Shown here: piece by piece, positions 26,730 to 35,889 of the stretch | How the letters are laid out: each line of letters opens with the position of its first letter | Numbering within the stretch: the stretch's first letter is position 1 | From: Lachnospiraceae bacterium | Lineage (GTDB): Bacteria > Bacillota > Clostridia > Lachnospirales > Lachnospiraceae | Direction of reading: 5' to 3' | Assembly: GCA_025758065.1 (NCBI GenBank) | Contig: CP107199.1 | Span: forward strand, 1,671,501-1,735,500 | Length of the DNA stretch: 64,000 bases | Made by a program: the position numbers and the translations under genes | The notes under the pieces: generated by a model | The model's database searches: none | What the model was told of the DNA's origin: nothing | Seen by the model: the letters and a program-made list of their open reading frames with translations, nothing else

Positions 26730-27584
26730 ATGAAGAAACAGGATTTTAAGGTGTTAAAGACCAAAGATTTATACCCGTTTCCCGACAATCCGTTTCATGT
26801 TGTGGAGGATGAAACGCTGTCAGAGTTAGCGGAAAGCATCAAGGAATTTGGCATTGTCACGCCGATAATCACACGCCCGAAAGAGGACGGGAACGGTTAT
26901 GAAGTGATTGCGGGGCAGCGGCGTGTCCGTGCGTCCGAACTTGCAGGTATAAATACCGTGCCTGCATTTGTCCTGCCCTTAGACCGTGACCGAGCCATCA
27001 TCACCCTTGTAGACAGTAATTTACAGCGTGAAAATATCCTGCCATCGGAGCGGGCGTTTGCCTACAGGATGAAATCCGAAGCCATGAAGCGGCAGGGTTT
27101 CCGCACAGACTTAACCTCGTCACAAGTTGTGACGAAGTTGCGGACGGACGACAAAGTGGCACAGGGCTTCGGCGTGGGCAGGATGACCGTCCAGCGTTTT
27201 ATCCGCCTGACGGAACTGATACCGCCGATTTTGCAGATGGTGGACGAGGGGAAAATCGCCCTCACACCTGCGGTGGAACTGTCCTTTTTGAAGAAAGACG
27301 AGCAGGAAAATCTCTTTGCCACGATGGAGAGCGAAGAAGCAACGCCCTCACTCTCACAGGCACAGCGGATGAAAAGCATGAGCCAGAGCGGGCAGCTTGA
27401 CATGGATATGATATTTTCCATTATGACGGAGGAAAAGGGAAACCAGAAAGAAACCTTGAAAATCAACACAAGCAAACTGAAAAAATACTTTCCGAAGGAC
27501 ACAACGCCGAAGCAGATGGAGGAAACCATCATCCGACTTCTGGAACGTGAGTTGCAGAGAAAACGGAGCAGGGACAGCCGCTAA
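26730..27584 (+). CDS. second ParB/Spo0J-family protein
   Basis: 284 residues, related along its length to the ParB at 8174 (both contain VDSNLQRENILPSERAF and a -PSLSQAQR- segment) but clearly diverged. It starts 8 bases after the virB4 end with only a weak ribosome site. Two ParB genes and no intact ParA in one ICE is unusual and suggests that part of this region came from another element. Confidence 0.9.
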   Translation: MKKQDFKVLKTKDLYPFPDNPFHVVEDETLSELAESIKEFGIVTPIITRPKEDGNGYEVIAGQRRVRASELAGINTVPAFVLPLDRDRAIITLVDSNLQRENILPSERAFAYRMKSEAMKRQGFRTDLTSSQVVTKLRTDDKVAQGFGVGRMTVQRFIRLTELIPPILQMVDEGKIALTPAVELSFLKKDEQENLFATMESEEATPSLSQAQRMKSMSQSGQLDMDMIFSIMTEEKGNQKETLKINTSKLKKYFPKDTTPKQMEETIIRLLERELQRKRSRDSR

Positions 27585-27660
27585 CCTTCTTTTTTCGGGA
27601 AGTAAATGCAGGAATTTGGAACAGAAGAAAGACAGAATTTTAAGGAGAATGAGGTAAGGA

Positions 27661-27891
27661 ATGAAAGAAATCCAGTATGAGATTGTAAAGGAAATCGCCG
27701 TATTGTCTGCGAGTGACAGCGGCTACACAAAGGAAATCAATCTTATTTCATGGAACGGGAGAGAGCCGAAATATGACATCCGCAGCTTTTCCCCGAACCG
27801 TGAGAAGTGCGGAAAGGGTATCACGTTGAACGCTGATGAAGCAGCGGCACTCCTTGAAGCATTACAGAAAGAAGTAAACAGCGGGGATTGA
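27661..27891 (+). CDS. YdbC/PC4-like small protein
   Basis: 76 residues, matching small YdbC-type proteins with a PC4-like single-strand DNA-binding fold (KEINLISWNGREPKYDIRSF, then GITLNADEAAALLEAL). Often found in Firmicute ICEs. A purine-rich ribosome site (AAGGAGAATGAGG) precedes the ATG. Confidence 0.8.
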   Translation: MKEIQYEIVKEIAVLSASDSGYTKEINLISWNGREPKYDIRSFSPNREKCGKGITLNADEAAALLEALQKEVNSGD

Positions 27892-27961
27892 TGGTATCTG
27901 ATTGACAGGGCGGGGCGTTTCCAGACGTTCTCCTGCCCTGTCTGGAAAGGAAGATTTAAGT

Positions 27962-28195
27962 ATGGGCGAGGATAGGAAAACAACTGGAAGAAGAAAGCGT
28001 ATTGTGCCAAAAGGGCAAGTACAAATGATTATCAGTCGAGAATATATCGGCACACAGACCGTTAGCCGATGATTACCGGACTTATCTGGAGATTGAACTG
28101 ACCAAAGGAAAACGGGAAGTGACGGAAGATGATGAGAGAGAAGCGGATGCCCTGTGCAAACGGCATCTGGAGCGTTGGAAGGAGGAACAGGAATG
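27962..28195 (+). pseudogene. two gene remnants joined at about 28072
   Basis: A start with good context at 27962 gives 36 residues (MGEDRKTTGRRKRIVPKGQV then MIISREYIG) and stops at 28072. Immediately after, another frame without any start gives LADDYRTYLEIELTKGKR... and ends WKEEQE at the ATG of the next gene. It looks like the head of one gene fused to the tail of another by deletion. Related ICEs carry many genes (hydrolase, topoisomerase, helicase-methylase) in this interval that are absent here. Confidence 0.55.
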
Positions 28196-28492
28196 AAGAT
28201 TTTGAAATGTCTGCTGATGATCGTAACTGCACCGGTCGTTTTGGTGTTGACGCTTTTTGTCTGGCTCTGCACGGGGCTGATCTACATATCCGGTCTGGTG
28301 CTTGGTCTACTAAGCACGATAATTGCTCTGCTTGGTGTGGCTGTGCTGATTACCTATTCCCCGCAGAATGGTGTGATTTTGCTGGTTATGGCATTTTTGA
28401 TTAGCCCGATGGGGCTGCCGCTGGCTGCGATCTGGCTGCTGGGCAAGGTACAGAGTTTGAAATTTGCAATCCAGGATTGGGTGTATGGGTAA
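28193..28492 (+). CDS. CD1845-family membrane protein
   Basis: 99 residues with three hydrophobic stretches (about 7-30, 31-52, 60-80) and the LLGKVQ-LK-A--D end typical of this ICE membrane family. GGAGGAACAGG precedes the ATG. Function is unknown; it usually precedes the relaxase gene, as here. Confidence 0.8.
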   Translation: MKILKCLLMIVTAPVVLVLTLFVWLCTGLIYISGLVLGLLSTIIALLGVAVLITYSPQNGVILLVMAFLISPMGLPLAAIWLLGKVQSLKFAIQDWVYG

Positions 28493-28564
28493 ATGATGTG
28501 AATATAATTTAGAATGAAAAGTAGCAGGACAATGGGAGATGAGACCAATGCCCTGCTTCTCTGT

Positions 28565-29983
28565 TTATTCGGAACGAACTGTAATATATTTTTGTTTTCG
28601 ACTGTTTGGCTTATCTGGAATAGTCATTTTAAGCTGGCCACTTGCCAGTAGAGGATTCAAATATTTTCTTGTAAAATAAGTGAGATTTCGATAACCAATA
28701 AACGAGCAAATTTCTTGTTTGCTTTTTTCTGTTATACAAAAATCCAAGACTGCGTGTAGGATGTCCTGTGATTTATCTTGATCACTAACTTGGTCACAAT
28801 CTTGGTCACTGACTAAGTCTTTCTGACTAAGATGGTAATTCACATTTTTCAAAATAACTCTGAAATCTGTCGCTGTTGAGGAAAATTCAGGCTTATATGC
28901 CGCTGTGTATCCAGGCAGCTTTTCGGTTTCACTGACGATTTTGCGCAGGCCACTTCCACGGCGTTCCATGTACTTCATGCGGTGGAACAGGTCAGCAATC
29001 ACAGGGTTTCGTCGCATGGAACGGATACTGTAAATATCATATTCCTGAATTGATCCACCGCCAAACATACCGCCCGGAGATGTGATTTCCACCCGATCAT
29101 CAAACATATCAATATGGATTTCGCTGCCAAGCACAATATAATCACGATGGATAAGCGCATTGACAAGAGCCTCTGTCACAGCTCGTTCAGCATAATCCGG
29201 CTTGTCTACACGATACTGTGCCTCTTTGACAAAACGGACTTTGGAATTATTGCGAATAAATTCACTGCCGCTTTTCAGTAGATAAATCAGATTCCCTTCG
29301 TATTCTTTATCGTCCAGCGCATCATCAAAGATAGAGCCTTTTTCCAAGCCATTCCACCGGGTACAGAACATACGGGAGTTATAAACTGTGTGCTGATCGG
29401 TCATGAGCTTTCCGGCATTGGTCAAGAACCCATTTTTGTCAGCCAAACCAAAGGAGACATAATCGGAAGGCTCAAAGCGGAGACCGGTTCGTTCCAGATA
29501 GGTTGCCTCCAGGAGTGTGAAGCTGTAATCCTTTTTCACAGCTTCTGTTGTTAAGGTGTCAAAGGACTGATTGGTTCCCTTTAAGATCAGTTCATTCACA
29601 ATGTAATCCGGTGCAATTACGCTTTCATTTCCAACACGGATATATGCTTCCATCACTCCGTCTGCCTTGTAATAGTATGGGGTGCTGCGGCCAGGAGAAA
29701 CCTCCAGAGCCAACAGGTTTTTACCATCTTCCTGCAATGGCTTTAAGATAAACTGCGGTAATGGTGTGATACGTTCTTTGATTAAGCGGCTGATCGCTTC
29801 AGCATCCTTTTGAACATCGGACAAGCCGATAGGCTCCCGGTCATCAGAGACTCCGAAAAACAGAGTGCCGCCGATTCCATTGGAAAAGGCACTGACACTT
29901 TTTAACCAGCTTTTTGGCTTTTTTGTTTCGAGAGCAACTTTGAAATCACATTCCGTTGCTTCGGCAATGAGCTGTTCTATCAT
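28565..29983 (-). CDS. AlbA_2 (Schlafen-like) and ATPase-type domain regulator
   Basis: 472 residues. The N-terminal AlbA_2 domain (about 10-125, with SVSAFSNGIGGTLFFGVSDD) is followed by a GHKL-type ATP-binding C-terminal part (TEALVNALIHRDY, then RRGSGLRKI) and a winged-helix end. A low-complexity DQ-rich linker (SDQDCDQVSDQDKSQ) separates the last domain. These proteins are described as DNA-binding, RecG-related regulators; their role is unproven. It is inserted opposite to the transfer genes, between CD1845 and the relaxase, and may be cargo. Confidence 0.85.
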   Translation of the reverse strand: MIEQLIAEATECDFKVALETKKPKSWLKSVSAFSNGIGGTLFFGVSDDREPIGLSDVQKDAEAISRLIKERITPLPQFILKPLQEDGKNLLALEVSPGRSTPYYYKADGVMEAYIRVGNESVIAPDYIVNELILKGTNQSFDTLTTEAVKKDYSFTLLEATYLERTGLRFEPSDYVSFGLADKNGFLTNAGKLMTDQHTVYNSRMFCTRWNGLEKGSIFDDALDDKEYEGNLIYLLKSGSEFIRNNSKVRFVKEAQYRVDKPDYAERAVTEALVNALIHRDYIVLGSEIHIDMFDDRVEITSPGGMFGGGSIQEYDIYSIRSMRRNPVIADLFHRMKYMERRGSGLRKIVSETEKLPGYTAAYKPEFSSTATDFRVILKNVNYHLSQKDLVSDQDCDQVSDQDKSQDILHAVLDFCITEKSKQEICSFIGYRNLTYFTRKYLNPLLASGQLKMTIPDKPNSRKQKYITVRSE

Positions 29984-30108
29984 AAAATCCCTCCTTTGAG
30001 GTTGTAGAATATCTTTTATTATTATACCCAGCGGAGAAAGCTATTGCAACGATAGAAGCAAAGAGTTCAGCGAAAACAAAAATATTTATGAGAGGAGGGC
30101 CTTCTATT
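29984..30108. other. relaxase upstream region, candidate ICE oriT zone
   Basis: The 125 bases between the divergent AlbA_2 and relaxase genes hold AT-rich promoter-like sequence for both directions and an AGAGGAGGG ribosome site. ICE oriT sites often lie near the relaxase, but I find no strong nick-site signature here. Confidence 0.3.
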
Positions 30109-31521
30109 ATGGCAACTACAAGAATCATGCCGCTTCATGTTGGCAAGGGTCGCACAGAGAGTCGGGCAATCAGTGACATCATCGACTATGTGGCAAACCC
30201 AAAGAAAACAGATAACGGCAAACTCATTACCGGTTATGCGTGTGACAGCAGAACGGTTGATGCGGAGTTTCTTTTAGCAAAGCGGCAGTATATTGTTGCT
30301 ACCGGACGAGTGCGCGGAGCGGATGATGTGATTGCCTATCATGTGCGCCAGTCCTTCCGCCCCGGTGAGATTACCCCGGAAGAAGCCAACCGTCTGGGCG
30401 TAGAATTTGCAAGGCGTTTTACCAAAGGCAATCATGCCTTTGTGGTTTGCACTCACATAGACAAGTCGCACATTCATAATCACATTATCTGGTCATCGGT
30501 CAGCTTAGAATATGACCGGAAGTTCCGAAACTTTTGGGGCAGCACCAAGGCGGTTCGTCGGCTAAGTGACACCATCTGTATTGAGAATGGACTGTCCATT
30601 GTAGAGAATCCGAAACCTCACGGAAAGAGCTATAACAAATGGCTGGGCGATCAGGCAAAGCCCTCTCACCGAGAGCTGCTTCGTGTGGCGATTGACAACG
30701 CATTATCACAAAGTCCTGCTGACTTTGAAGAACTGCTGAAGCTGTTGCAAGAGTATGGTTGTGAAGTTTCAAAACGCGGAAAATCGTATCGACTGAAGCT
30801 CTCTGGTTGGGAGAAAGCCGCCCGCATGGACAGTCTGGGCGAAGGATATGGATTGGAAGATTTGCGGGCAGTTCTCTCCGGGAAGAAAGCACATACCCCG
30901 CGAAAGAAAACAGTCGCACAGGCAGAGCCGCCGAAGGTCAATCTGCTGGTGGACATTCAGGCAAAATTGCAGGCAGGAAAAGGTGCTGGCTATACGCGAT
31001 GGGCTAAAGTTTTCAATCTGAAGCAAATGGCGCAGACCATGAATTACCTGTCAGAGAACGATCTGCTGGAGTATGCGGTTTTGGAAGAAAAGGCTACGGC
31101 TGCCACGGCACATCACAATGAACTTTCGGCGCAGATCAAAGCGGCTGAAAAGCGCATGGCAGAGATCGCTGTTCTGCGTACTCACATCGTAAATTATGCT
31201 AAAACCCGTGAGGTCTATGTGGCATACCGCAAGGCGGGTTACTCTAAGAAATTCAGGGAAGAACATGAGGAAGAAATTCTGCTCCACCAGGCTGCTAAGA
31301 ATGCCTTTGATGAGATGGGCGTGAAGAAGCTGCCCAAGGTCAAAGACCTGCAAGCCGAGTATGCAAAGCTGCTGGAGGAAAAGAAGAAAACTTACGCCGA
31401 GTACCGGCGCTCCCGTGAAGAAATGCGGGAGCTTTTAACGGCAAAGGCCAATGTGGATCGGGTGCTGAAAATGGAGGTAGAACAGGATGTTGAAAAAGAA
31501 AAAGACCACGGCCAGCGGTAA
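30109..31521 (+). CDS. MobP-type relaxase/mobilization nuclease
   Basis: 470 residues from the ATG at 30109 (AGAGGAGGG upstream). The relaxase domain has the metal triad within HIDKSHIHNHII (H116, H121-H125) and an early tyrosine in SDIIDYVANP (Y27) that may be catalytic. A coiled-coil C-terminus follows. It is the relaxase of the host ICE and different in family from the MobA/MobL enzyme of the IME. It seems complete, although the ICE channel it needs is broken. Confidence 0.92.
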   Translation: MATTRIMPLHVGKGRTESRAISDIIDYVANPKKTDNGKLITGYACDSRTVDAEFLLAKRQYIVATGRVRGADDVIAYHVRQSFRPGEITPEEANRLGVEFARRFTKGNHAFVVCTHIDKSHIHNHIIWSSVSLEYDRKFRNFWGSTKAVRRLSDTICIENGLSIVENPKPHGKSYNKWLGDQAKPSHRELLRVAIDNALSQSPADFEELLKLLQEYGCEVSKRGKSYRLKLSGWEKAARMDSLGEGYGLEDLRAVLSGKKAHTPRKKTVAQAEPPKVNLLVDIQAKLQAGKGAGYTRWAKVFNLKQMAQTMNYLSENDLLEYAVLEEKATAATAHHNELSAQIKAAEKRMAEIAVLRTHIVNYAKTREVYVAYRKAGYSKKFREEHEEEILLHQAAKNAFDEMGVKKLPKVKDLQAEYAKLLEEKKKTYAEYRRSREEMRELLTAKANVDRVLKMEVEQDVEKEKDHGQR

Positions 31522-31744
31522 GCTGGTTCTGGTCAAAAGCGTTCGCAGAACGCGCAGCCACAGAATGAAATTCTGTGTTCAAAGGGGCTTGGGGGCGCTG
31601 CCCTCAACAAGCAAGCGGAGAGGAAAATCACGGAGGGATTTTCTTCTCTGCGGGCCTGTGTGTATTAACACAGGCATTGCTTGCCTCTTTTTACCCGGAA
31701 ATGAAAGGAGCCAGTGAGGAAACAGTCAAATTTCACTCACCGGC
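31522..31744. other. inverted repeats after the relaxase gene
   Basis: GCCTGTGT-N6-ACACAGGC is a perfect palindrome near 31657-31678. A frame (31487-31717) overlapping the relaxase end has good basic start residues but no recognisable family, and I do not call it a gene. Confidence 0.35.
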
Positions 31745-32101
31745 TCAATTCGTTTCAAATTTCTCGGATAGTTCTGTTAGTTCTTTCGCGGTCTCCTGCG
31801 TATGGTGCAAGAGGGTTTCACGCATTTCTGACGGACAGCTGCAATAAAGCATTTTCATCTGATTGGCTCCATCATCTTCTGGAGAAACATCTGGATTGAT
31901 CAGAGTGTCCAGAGAGATCGGAAGCACCTTTGCCAATGCCTTCAAAATCAAATAGGACGGATTTATTTGTCCTTTTTCAATGCTGGCGATTTGCTTGACA
32001 GATACATGGCTCAGATCCGCAAGCTCCTGCTGTGTCAGGTCTTTTTTCTTTCGGGATTCCCGCATTTTTTGCCCCAAAGCGGTCAAATCATCAATCGGCA
32101 T
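31745..32101 (-). CDS. XRE-family helix-turn-helix regulator
   Basis: 118 residues from the ATG at 32101, which has GAGGTGA at a proper distance; the ATG at 32107 is too close. The Cro/CI domain fills residues 10-62 (MRESRKKKDLTQQELADLS, then SVKQIASIEKGQINPSY). The C-terminal part is acidic. It is a likely regulator of transfer or cargo genes. Confidence 0.88.
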   Translation of the reverse strand: MPIDDLTALGQKMRESRKKKDLTQQELADLSHVSVKQIASIEKGQINPSYLILKALAKVLPISLDTLINPDVSPEDDGANQMKMLYCSCPSEMRETLLHHTQETAKELTELSEKFETN

Positions 32102-32236
32102 AATCATTCACCTCAAGTATATTCTATCGTGCCGATTTGCACAAAGGAATAACCTTATTATACCGGTCAATAGGCTTGATTATGCCGATCTTTGTAAGGG
32201 GTTGAAAGGGATGAAAAGTCAGCAGACTTTAATCAA

Positions 32237-32413
32237 CTAGATTATCACAGGCAGGCTGGGGATCGTGCCTTTATTTTCAATATTGGCAAGATAGCGCCAT
32301 TCAATTCCCACTATTTCGGCCAGCACCTTGCGCGTCAGGTGCTTTGCTTTCCGCGCAGCTTTCACGTCCGCGCCGAAAGTTTCAAAGCCGGGGCAATCTT
32401 CAACTTTAGCCAT
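32237..32413 (-). pseudogene. truncated XRE regulator
   Basis: 58 residues: MAKVEDCPGFETFGADVKAA then a helix-turn-helix (LTRKVLAEIVGIEWRYLANIE), stopping at NKGTIPSLPVII. Usual relatives continue for another 50 or so residues. The stop is directly followed by AT-rich sequence. Either a remnant or a mini-regulator. Confidence 0.6.
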
Positions 32414-32740
32414 ATAACATCACCCATTTACATTGTATAATTCATACTCTGTCCGTGGAATGTTGTTATATGCAGTTAGATTAAACTTTATAATTCATAT
32501 CTATTTGATTATGGCAATACATAAGAGGCTTTTCAGCTCTCGCATTCAGCACATCGTTTGTGGCGCTGCTATATTCTAAAAAAGCCCTAATACATCATCC
32601 TTGCTTACAGGGCTATCTATGATCCCCAAAAGCTATTTAGAGAATTTTCAAAATGAGTGTTGACTTTTTTTCCTATTGTGCTACAATGAAAATATCATTT
32701 AGAGATTTTTCAAAATAACAGAGGCAAAGGTGAAAGCACT
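32414..32740. other. AT-rich gap before the SdpR-like gene
   Basis: No gene seen. A repeated CATTTAGAGA(A)TTTTTCAAAAT motif occurs (near 32636-32653 and 32696-32716) around a likely promoter (TTGACT near 32663 and TACAAT near 32682), a possible operator for the adjacent ArsR-type autorepressor. Confidence 0.5.
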
Positions 32741-33025
32741 GTGAGTTTACCTAATATTTTCAAAGCATTAAGCGATCCCGTCCGACGGGAGATATTGCTG
32801 AAACTAAAACAAAAACGGAAGATGTCAGCCGGTGAAATTGCCGCAGAATTTGACTTGACTAATGCCACTATTTCATACCACCTTTCTACTCTAAAAAAGG
32901 CTGATTTGATTTTTGAAACGCGCTATCAGAAATACATCTATTATGAAATCAATACATCGGTATTTGAAAGTGTTGTTATGTGGCTTATGCAATTTCAGGA
33001 GGATAAAGATGAATCCCAAAAATAA
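32741..33025 (+). CDS. ArsR-type autorepressor of SdpR family
   Basis: 94 residues from GTG. A winged helix typical of ArsR/SdpR (FKALSDPVRREILLKLKQ, then ATISYHLSTLKKADLI) without metal-binding cysteines. In Bacillus, SdpR represses its own operon with the membrane protein SdpI, which sequesters it when the SdpC toxin is present. The next gene here is SdpI-like and overlaps it by 17 bases, the same layout. Confidence 0.88.
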   Translation: MSLPNIFKALSDPVRREILLKLKQKRKMSAGEIAAEFDLTNATISYHLSTLKKADLIFETRYQKYIYYEINTSVFESVVMWLMQFQEDKDESQK

Positions 33026-33605
33026 ACGAACCTTGTTTCTGACAAGTACAATTTGCATTATTTTGTCCATCGTAGCATTCGCTCTGTCCCACATGGGCGG
33101 GGCCAGTAACGAAAACTATATTCTGCTCTATGTGATTGCCGTTTTGCTGAATATTGTTCTGAACCTTGCGCTTAATATCAAAATTGCTTCGACAAACGGA
33201 GCCAAGGCGTTAGTGTCTTTGGGCAAATGGATTATGCCGATTGCGGGAGTTGTATATTTGATCCCGCAGGTATATTCCGTACTGTTTCCTGCCAAGACCA
33301 TGCAAGATACTTATTGGTATGTTTTTATTGGTATTTTGTTTATTGTCAGTGGCAATTATTTTCCCAAAAACCACATCAATCCCTATGTCGGACTAAAGTT
33401 TCCGTGGCTATTCAATGATGAAGAAGGCTGGTACAAGACGCATCGGCTGGGCAGTTATACATGGATACTGGCTGGTATTGTCAGCATTCTGCATCCGTTG
33501 CACAATCTTATTTTTGTAACCGTTCCGCTAATCATTTTTCTGGTTGGCGTTGTCCCGTTGGTCTATTCACTTGTCCTCTTTTTTAAGAGGAAACAAAGCA
33601 ACTAA
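33009..33605 (+). CDS. SdpI-family membrane (immunity-type) protein
   Basis: 198 residues from the ATG at 33009 (AGGAGG upstream). Six hydrophobic segments and the GNYFPKNHINPYVGLKFPWLF motif of the SdpI family. SdpI gives immunity to the SDP toxin and signals to SdpR. No sdpC toxin gene is seen nearby, so this may be a resistance cassette against other bacteria. Confidence 0.88.
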   Translation: MNPKNKRTLFLTSTICIILSIVAFALSHMGGASNENYILLYVIAVLLNIVLNLALNIKIASTNGAKALVSLGKWIMPIAGVVYLIPQVYSVLFPAKTMQDTYWYVFIGILFIVSGNYFPKNHINPYVGLKFPWLFNDEEGWYKTHRLGSYTWILAGIVSILHPLHNLIFVTVPLIIFLVGVVPLVYSLVLFFKRKQSN

Positions 33606-33619
33606 AGGAGGTAATACTT

Positions 33620-33928
33620 ATGAAATCTGCAACGAAGCATATTGTTATCAGCACCGTTTTGTGTGCGTTGACGCTGGTAGTCTTTCTCGCTTTCTATAAT
33701 CGCCTGCCGGAGTCTGTCCCCATCCATTTTGATTCTGCCGGAGTAGCAAATTCTTTCTGTCCCCGCAATGTTGTAGTGTTCGGCGTTCCCGTGGCCTGTG
33801 TCCTGCTGAACCTCATTTCTGGCTTTACCGTCAGCCAGAAAGAGAATGCAAAGCCGTATATGTACTATATCATGGCTGTTGTTGCATTCGTAGCAACGGG
33901 CATCATGATCTATTTGGGGATGAAGTGA
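33620..33928 (+). CDS. DUF1648 membrane protein
   Basis: 102 residues, three hydrophobic helices. The LPESVPIHFDSAGVANSF segment is the DUF1648 signature, a domain often found at the N-terminus of SdpI-type proteins. Here it is a separate gene 14 bases after sdpI, presumably a partner. AAAGGAGG precedes the ATG. Confidence 0.85.
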   Translation: MKSATKHIVISTVLCALTLVVFLAFYNRLPESVPIHFDSAGVANSFCPRNVVVFGVPVACVLLNLISGFTVSQKENAKPYMYYIMAVVAFVATGIMIYLGMK

Positions 33929-34014
33929 ATTGCCCCAACAAGAACTTTGGTGGCGGAACGGTTATTTTTTTGAATGTCATTTTGAATTTTTTCTAAATAA
34001 AGGCAAGGAATGCT

Positions 34015-34749
34015 ATGTTACAAATCAAGAACTTATCCAAAAGCTACGGTGCGAAAAAGGCTGTAAGCAACCTTAGTTTTGTCGTGGAAGATGGCGACAT
34101 AATGGGCTTCATCGGAAAGAATGGAGCTGGCAAAACCACAACATTGAAAGCCTGTTTAGGTATCATCGGCATCGACGAGGGAGAAATCCTTTTGGATGGA
34201 ACTTCTGTCCTCAAAGAACCGATGGCTTGTAAGCGGAAGATGGCGTATGTGCCAGATAATCCCCAGCTTGACGAGTATATGACTGGATTGCAGTATCTCA
34301 ACTTTATCTGTGATATTTACGAAGTACCGTCCAAGATGCGGAAACAAAACTTCGAGAAATTGGCCTCAGCTTTTCAGATGGGGCCGCATTTGAATAACTT
34401 GATTTCCTCTTACTCCCACGGCATGAAACAGAAACTTGCGCTGATTGCCGCCTTTTCGCACACGCCTAAACTGCTGATATTGGATGAACCTTTCGTTGGA
34501 TTAGACCCGGAAGCATTTGTAATCCTGAAAGAGCAGATGAAAGAACTCTGTGCAAGTGGAAATTCCGTTCTGTTTTCAAGCCATATTCTTGATGTGGTAG
34601 AAAAGGTGTGCAATAAAGTGTCCGTTATTAAGCATGGACAATTACTGTATTCCGGCAGGACGACAGAAATCGTTGGGACAAAGGGTTTGGAAGAAGTATT
34701 TATGGAGATGAATGGCGATGAAATTTCTGTTACCCCTACTAAGGAATAA
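34015..34749 (+). CDS. ABC transporter ATP-binding protein
   Basis: 244 residues. Walker A GKNGAGKTTT, signature SSYSHGMKQKLAL, Walker B LLILDEPFVGLD are present. It is of the ABC-2/antimicrobial peptide type. It overlaps the permease gene by about 30 bases. With the SdpRI genes it probably forms one defence or export cassette. Confidence 0.92.
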   Translation: MLQIKNLSKSYGAKKAVSNLSFVVEDGDIMGFIGKNGAGKTTTLKACLGIIGIDEGEILLDGTSVLKEPMACKRKMAYVPDNPQLDEYMTGLQYLNFICDIYEVPSKMRKQNFEKLASAFQMGPHLNNLISSYSHGMKQKLALIAAFSHTPKLLILDEPFVGLDPEAFVILKEQMKELCASGNSVLFSSHILDVVEKVCNKVSVIKHGQLLYSGRTTEIVGTKGLEEVFMEMNGDEISVTPTKE

Positions 34750-35572
34750 TCTTTTGCAGCTATCTCATGCCAATCAGCTTCGATATGCAGATACAAAGAA
34801 CCGCACAAAAACGATCACTTTGTATATGCTTATAGCCATGATCCTAATGGGATTGCTTGCATACCTGATTTACTCCTTGAAAATCATTTATTCTATTGCG
34901 TGGTCGTTGGAGGAAGTAGTGACAGAACTTGTTGTTCCTATGGTTCTGATCTGCGTGATCCTTAATATTGCGATTAGTATTTTTTGGGGAAGTGGTCTGC
35001 TCCTTAGTGATACTAATATTGACAGTGTGCTTGCACTTCCAATTCCGCTGCGTACATTGATACTCTCCAAATTGACTGTCCTGTTTATGGTAGAAGTCGC
35101 TCTTACTGTGGCGCTGCTGCTTCCTATGATGGTGCTGTTTGGCCTAACCGCAGGTATGGGATTTCCGTTTTATCTAATTGTGCTTGGAATAACAATTCTC
35201 TTTCCTGTCATTCCCGGCCTTTTGGGAACAATGTTCGGAACACAGATTTACCGCATCTTGAAAAATTCCTCTGCTCGTATTGCCCGACTAAAGGCAGCGG
35301 CGGCTATCCTGATTTTGTTTGCGTTTATGATCTTCATGTTCTGCAAATTCCCAGATATAGCTGCCGGAAATTTTGGGGATGTTATTTCTACCTCGACTTT
35401 TACACTTTATGCAGGCCAGTATATTCACCGATTGCTTAACGGGGACTATCTGTTGATAGGCATATACTTCGGTGGGGTATTCCTGATAGGCGTTACTCTG
35501 CTCTATGGTCTAATCAAAATATTTCGTAACTGGTATAGCAATGACGCGATACAAGGCTCAACGACGATCTAA
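34718..35572 (+). CDS. ABC transporter permease
   Basis: About 284 residues (ATG at 34718; an ATG at 34712 is also possible). Six hydrophobic segments, for example ITLYMLIAMILMGLLAYLIY and VALTVALLLPMMVLFGLTAG. It pairs with the ATPase upstream. Substrate not known. It ends shortly before a strong terminator. Confidence 0.88.
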   Translation: MKFLLPLLRNNLLQLSHANQLRYADTKNRTKTITLYMLIAMILMGLLAYLIYSLKIIYSIAWSLEEVVTELVVPMVLICVILNIAISIFWGSGLLLSDTNIDSVLALPIPLRTLILSKLTVLFMVEVALTVALLLPMMVLFGLTAGMGFPFYLIVLGITILFPVIPGLLGTMFGTQIYRILKNSSARIARLKAAAAILILFAFMIFMFCKFPDIAAGNFGDVISTSTFTLYAGQYIHRLLNGDYLLIGIYFGGVFLIGVTLLYGLIKIFRNWYSNDAIQGSTTI

Positions 35573-35585
35573 CACCGTGTAAATC

Positions 35586-35626
35586 CACGGCGGCATATAG
35601 GAGGATTGCCGCCGTGTCTATTTTTG
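35586..35626 (+). terminator. terminator of the SdpRI-ABC group
   Basis: CACGGCGGCA pairs perfectly with TGCCGCCGTG and is followed by a T-rich tract. Confidence 0.75.
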
Positions 35627-35752
35627 CCTATTTTCACAGCATCCATGACCTGCACCAGCTAAAAAAAGCCTTGCCCCTCCTCCGGGAAGGTATGACTTCC
35701 TATCGGTATTATCGTTCCGCCTAAATCAGCAGAATGGTAGGTGTTTTTGTCG

Positions 35753-35787
35753 CGCCAGTTTCCCATTGCGGGGAGCTGGCGTTTTTT
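35753..35787 (+). terminator. leader hairpin of the first sigma factor gene
   Basis: CGCCAG pairs with CTGGCG and six T follow, about 100 bases before the sigma gene start. The second sigma gene (46133-46546) has the same leader hairpin, which suggests a conserved transcription attenuator. Confidence 0.6.
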
Positions 35788-35889
35788 ATTGTCGATTTTT
35801 CAGGAAAGCTCCTGAAGTATGTCGCTGCCGATCCCCGCCTCCTTTCGATTCACTCGTCAATCGCCCGTGAATTGAAATGGAGGTACATA

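Noticed and set aside
28790..28830. Repeated ACTTGGTCAC-like units as a CRISPR or regulatory array
   Set aside because: They are codons for a DQ-rich linker inside the AlbA_2 protein; no spacers of regular length.
31487..31717. 76-codon frame overlapping the relaxase end
   Set aside because: Starts well but continues into hairpin-rich non-coding sequence; no domain, likely chance.
35612..35722. 36-codon GTG frame after the ABC terminator
   Set aside because: Starts inside the terminator stem and has no ribosome site.
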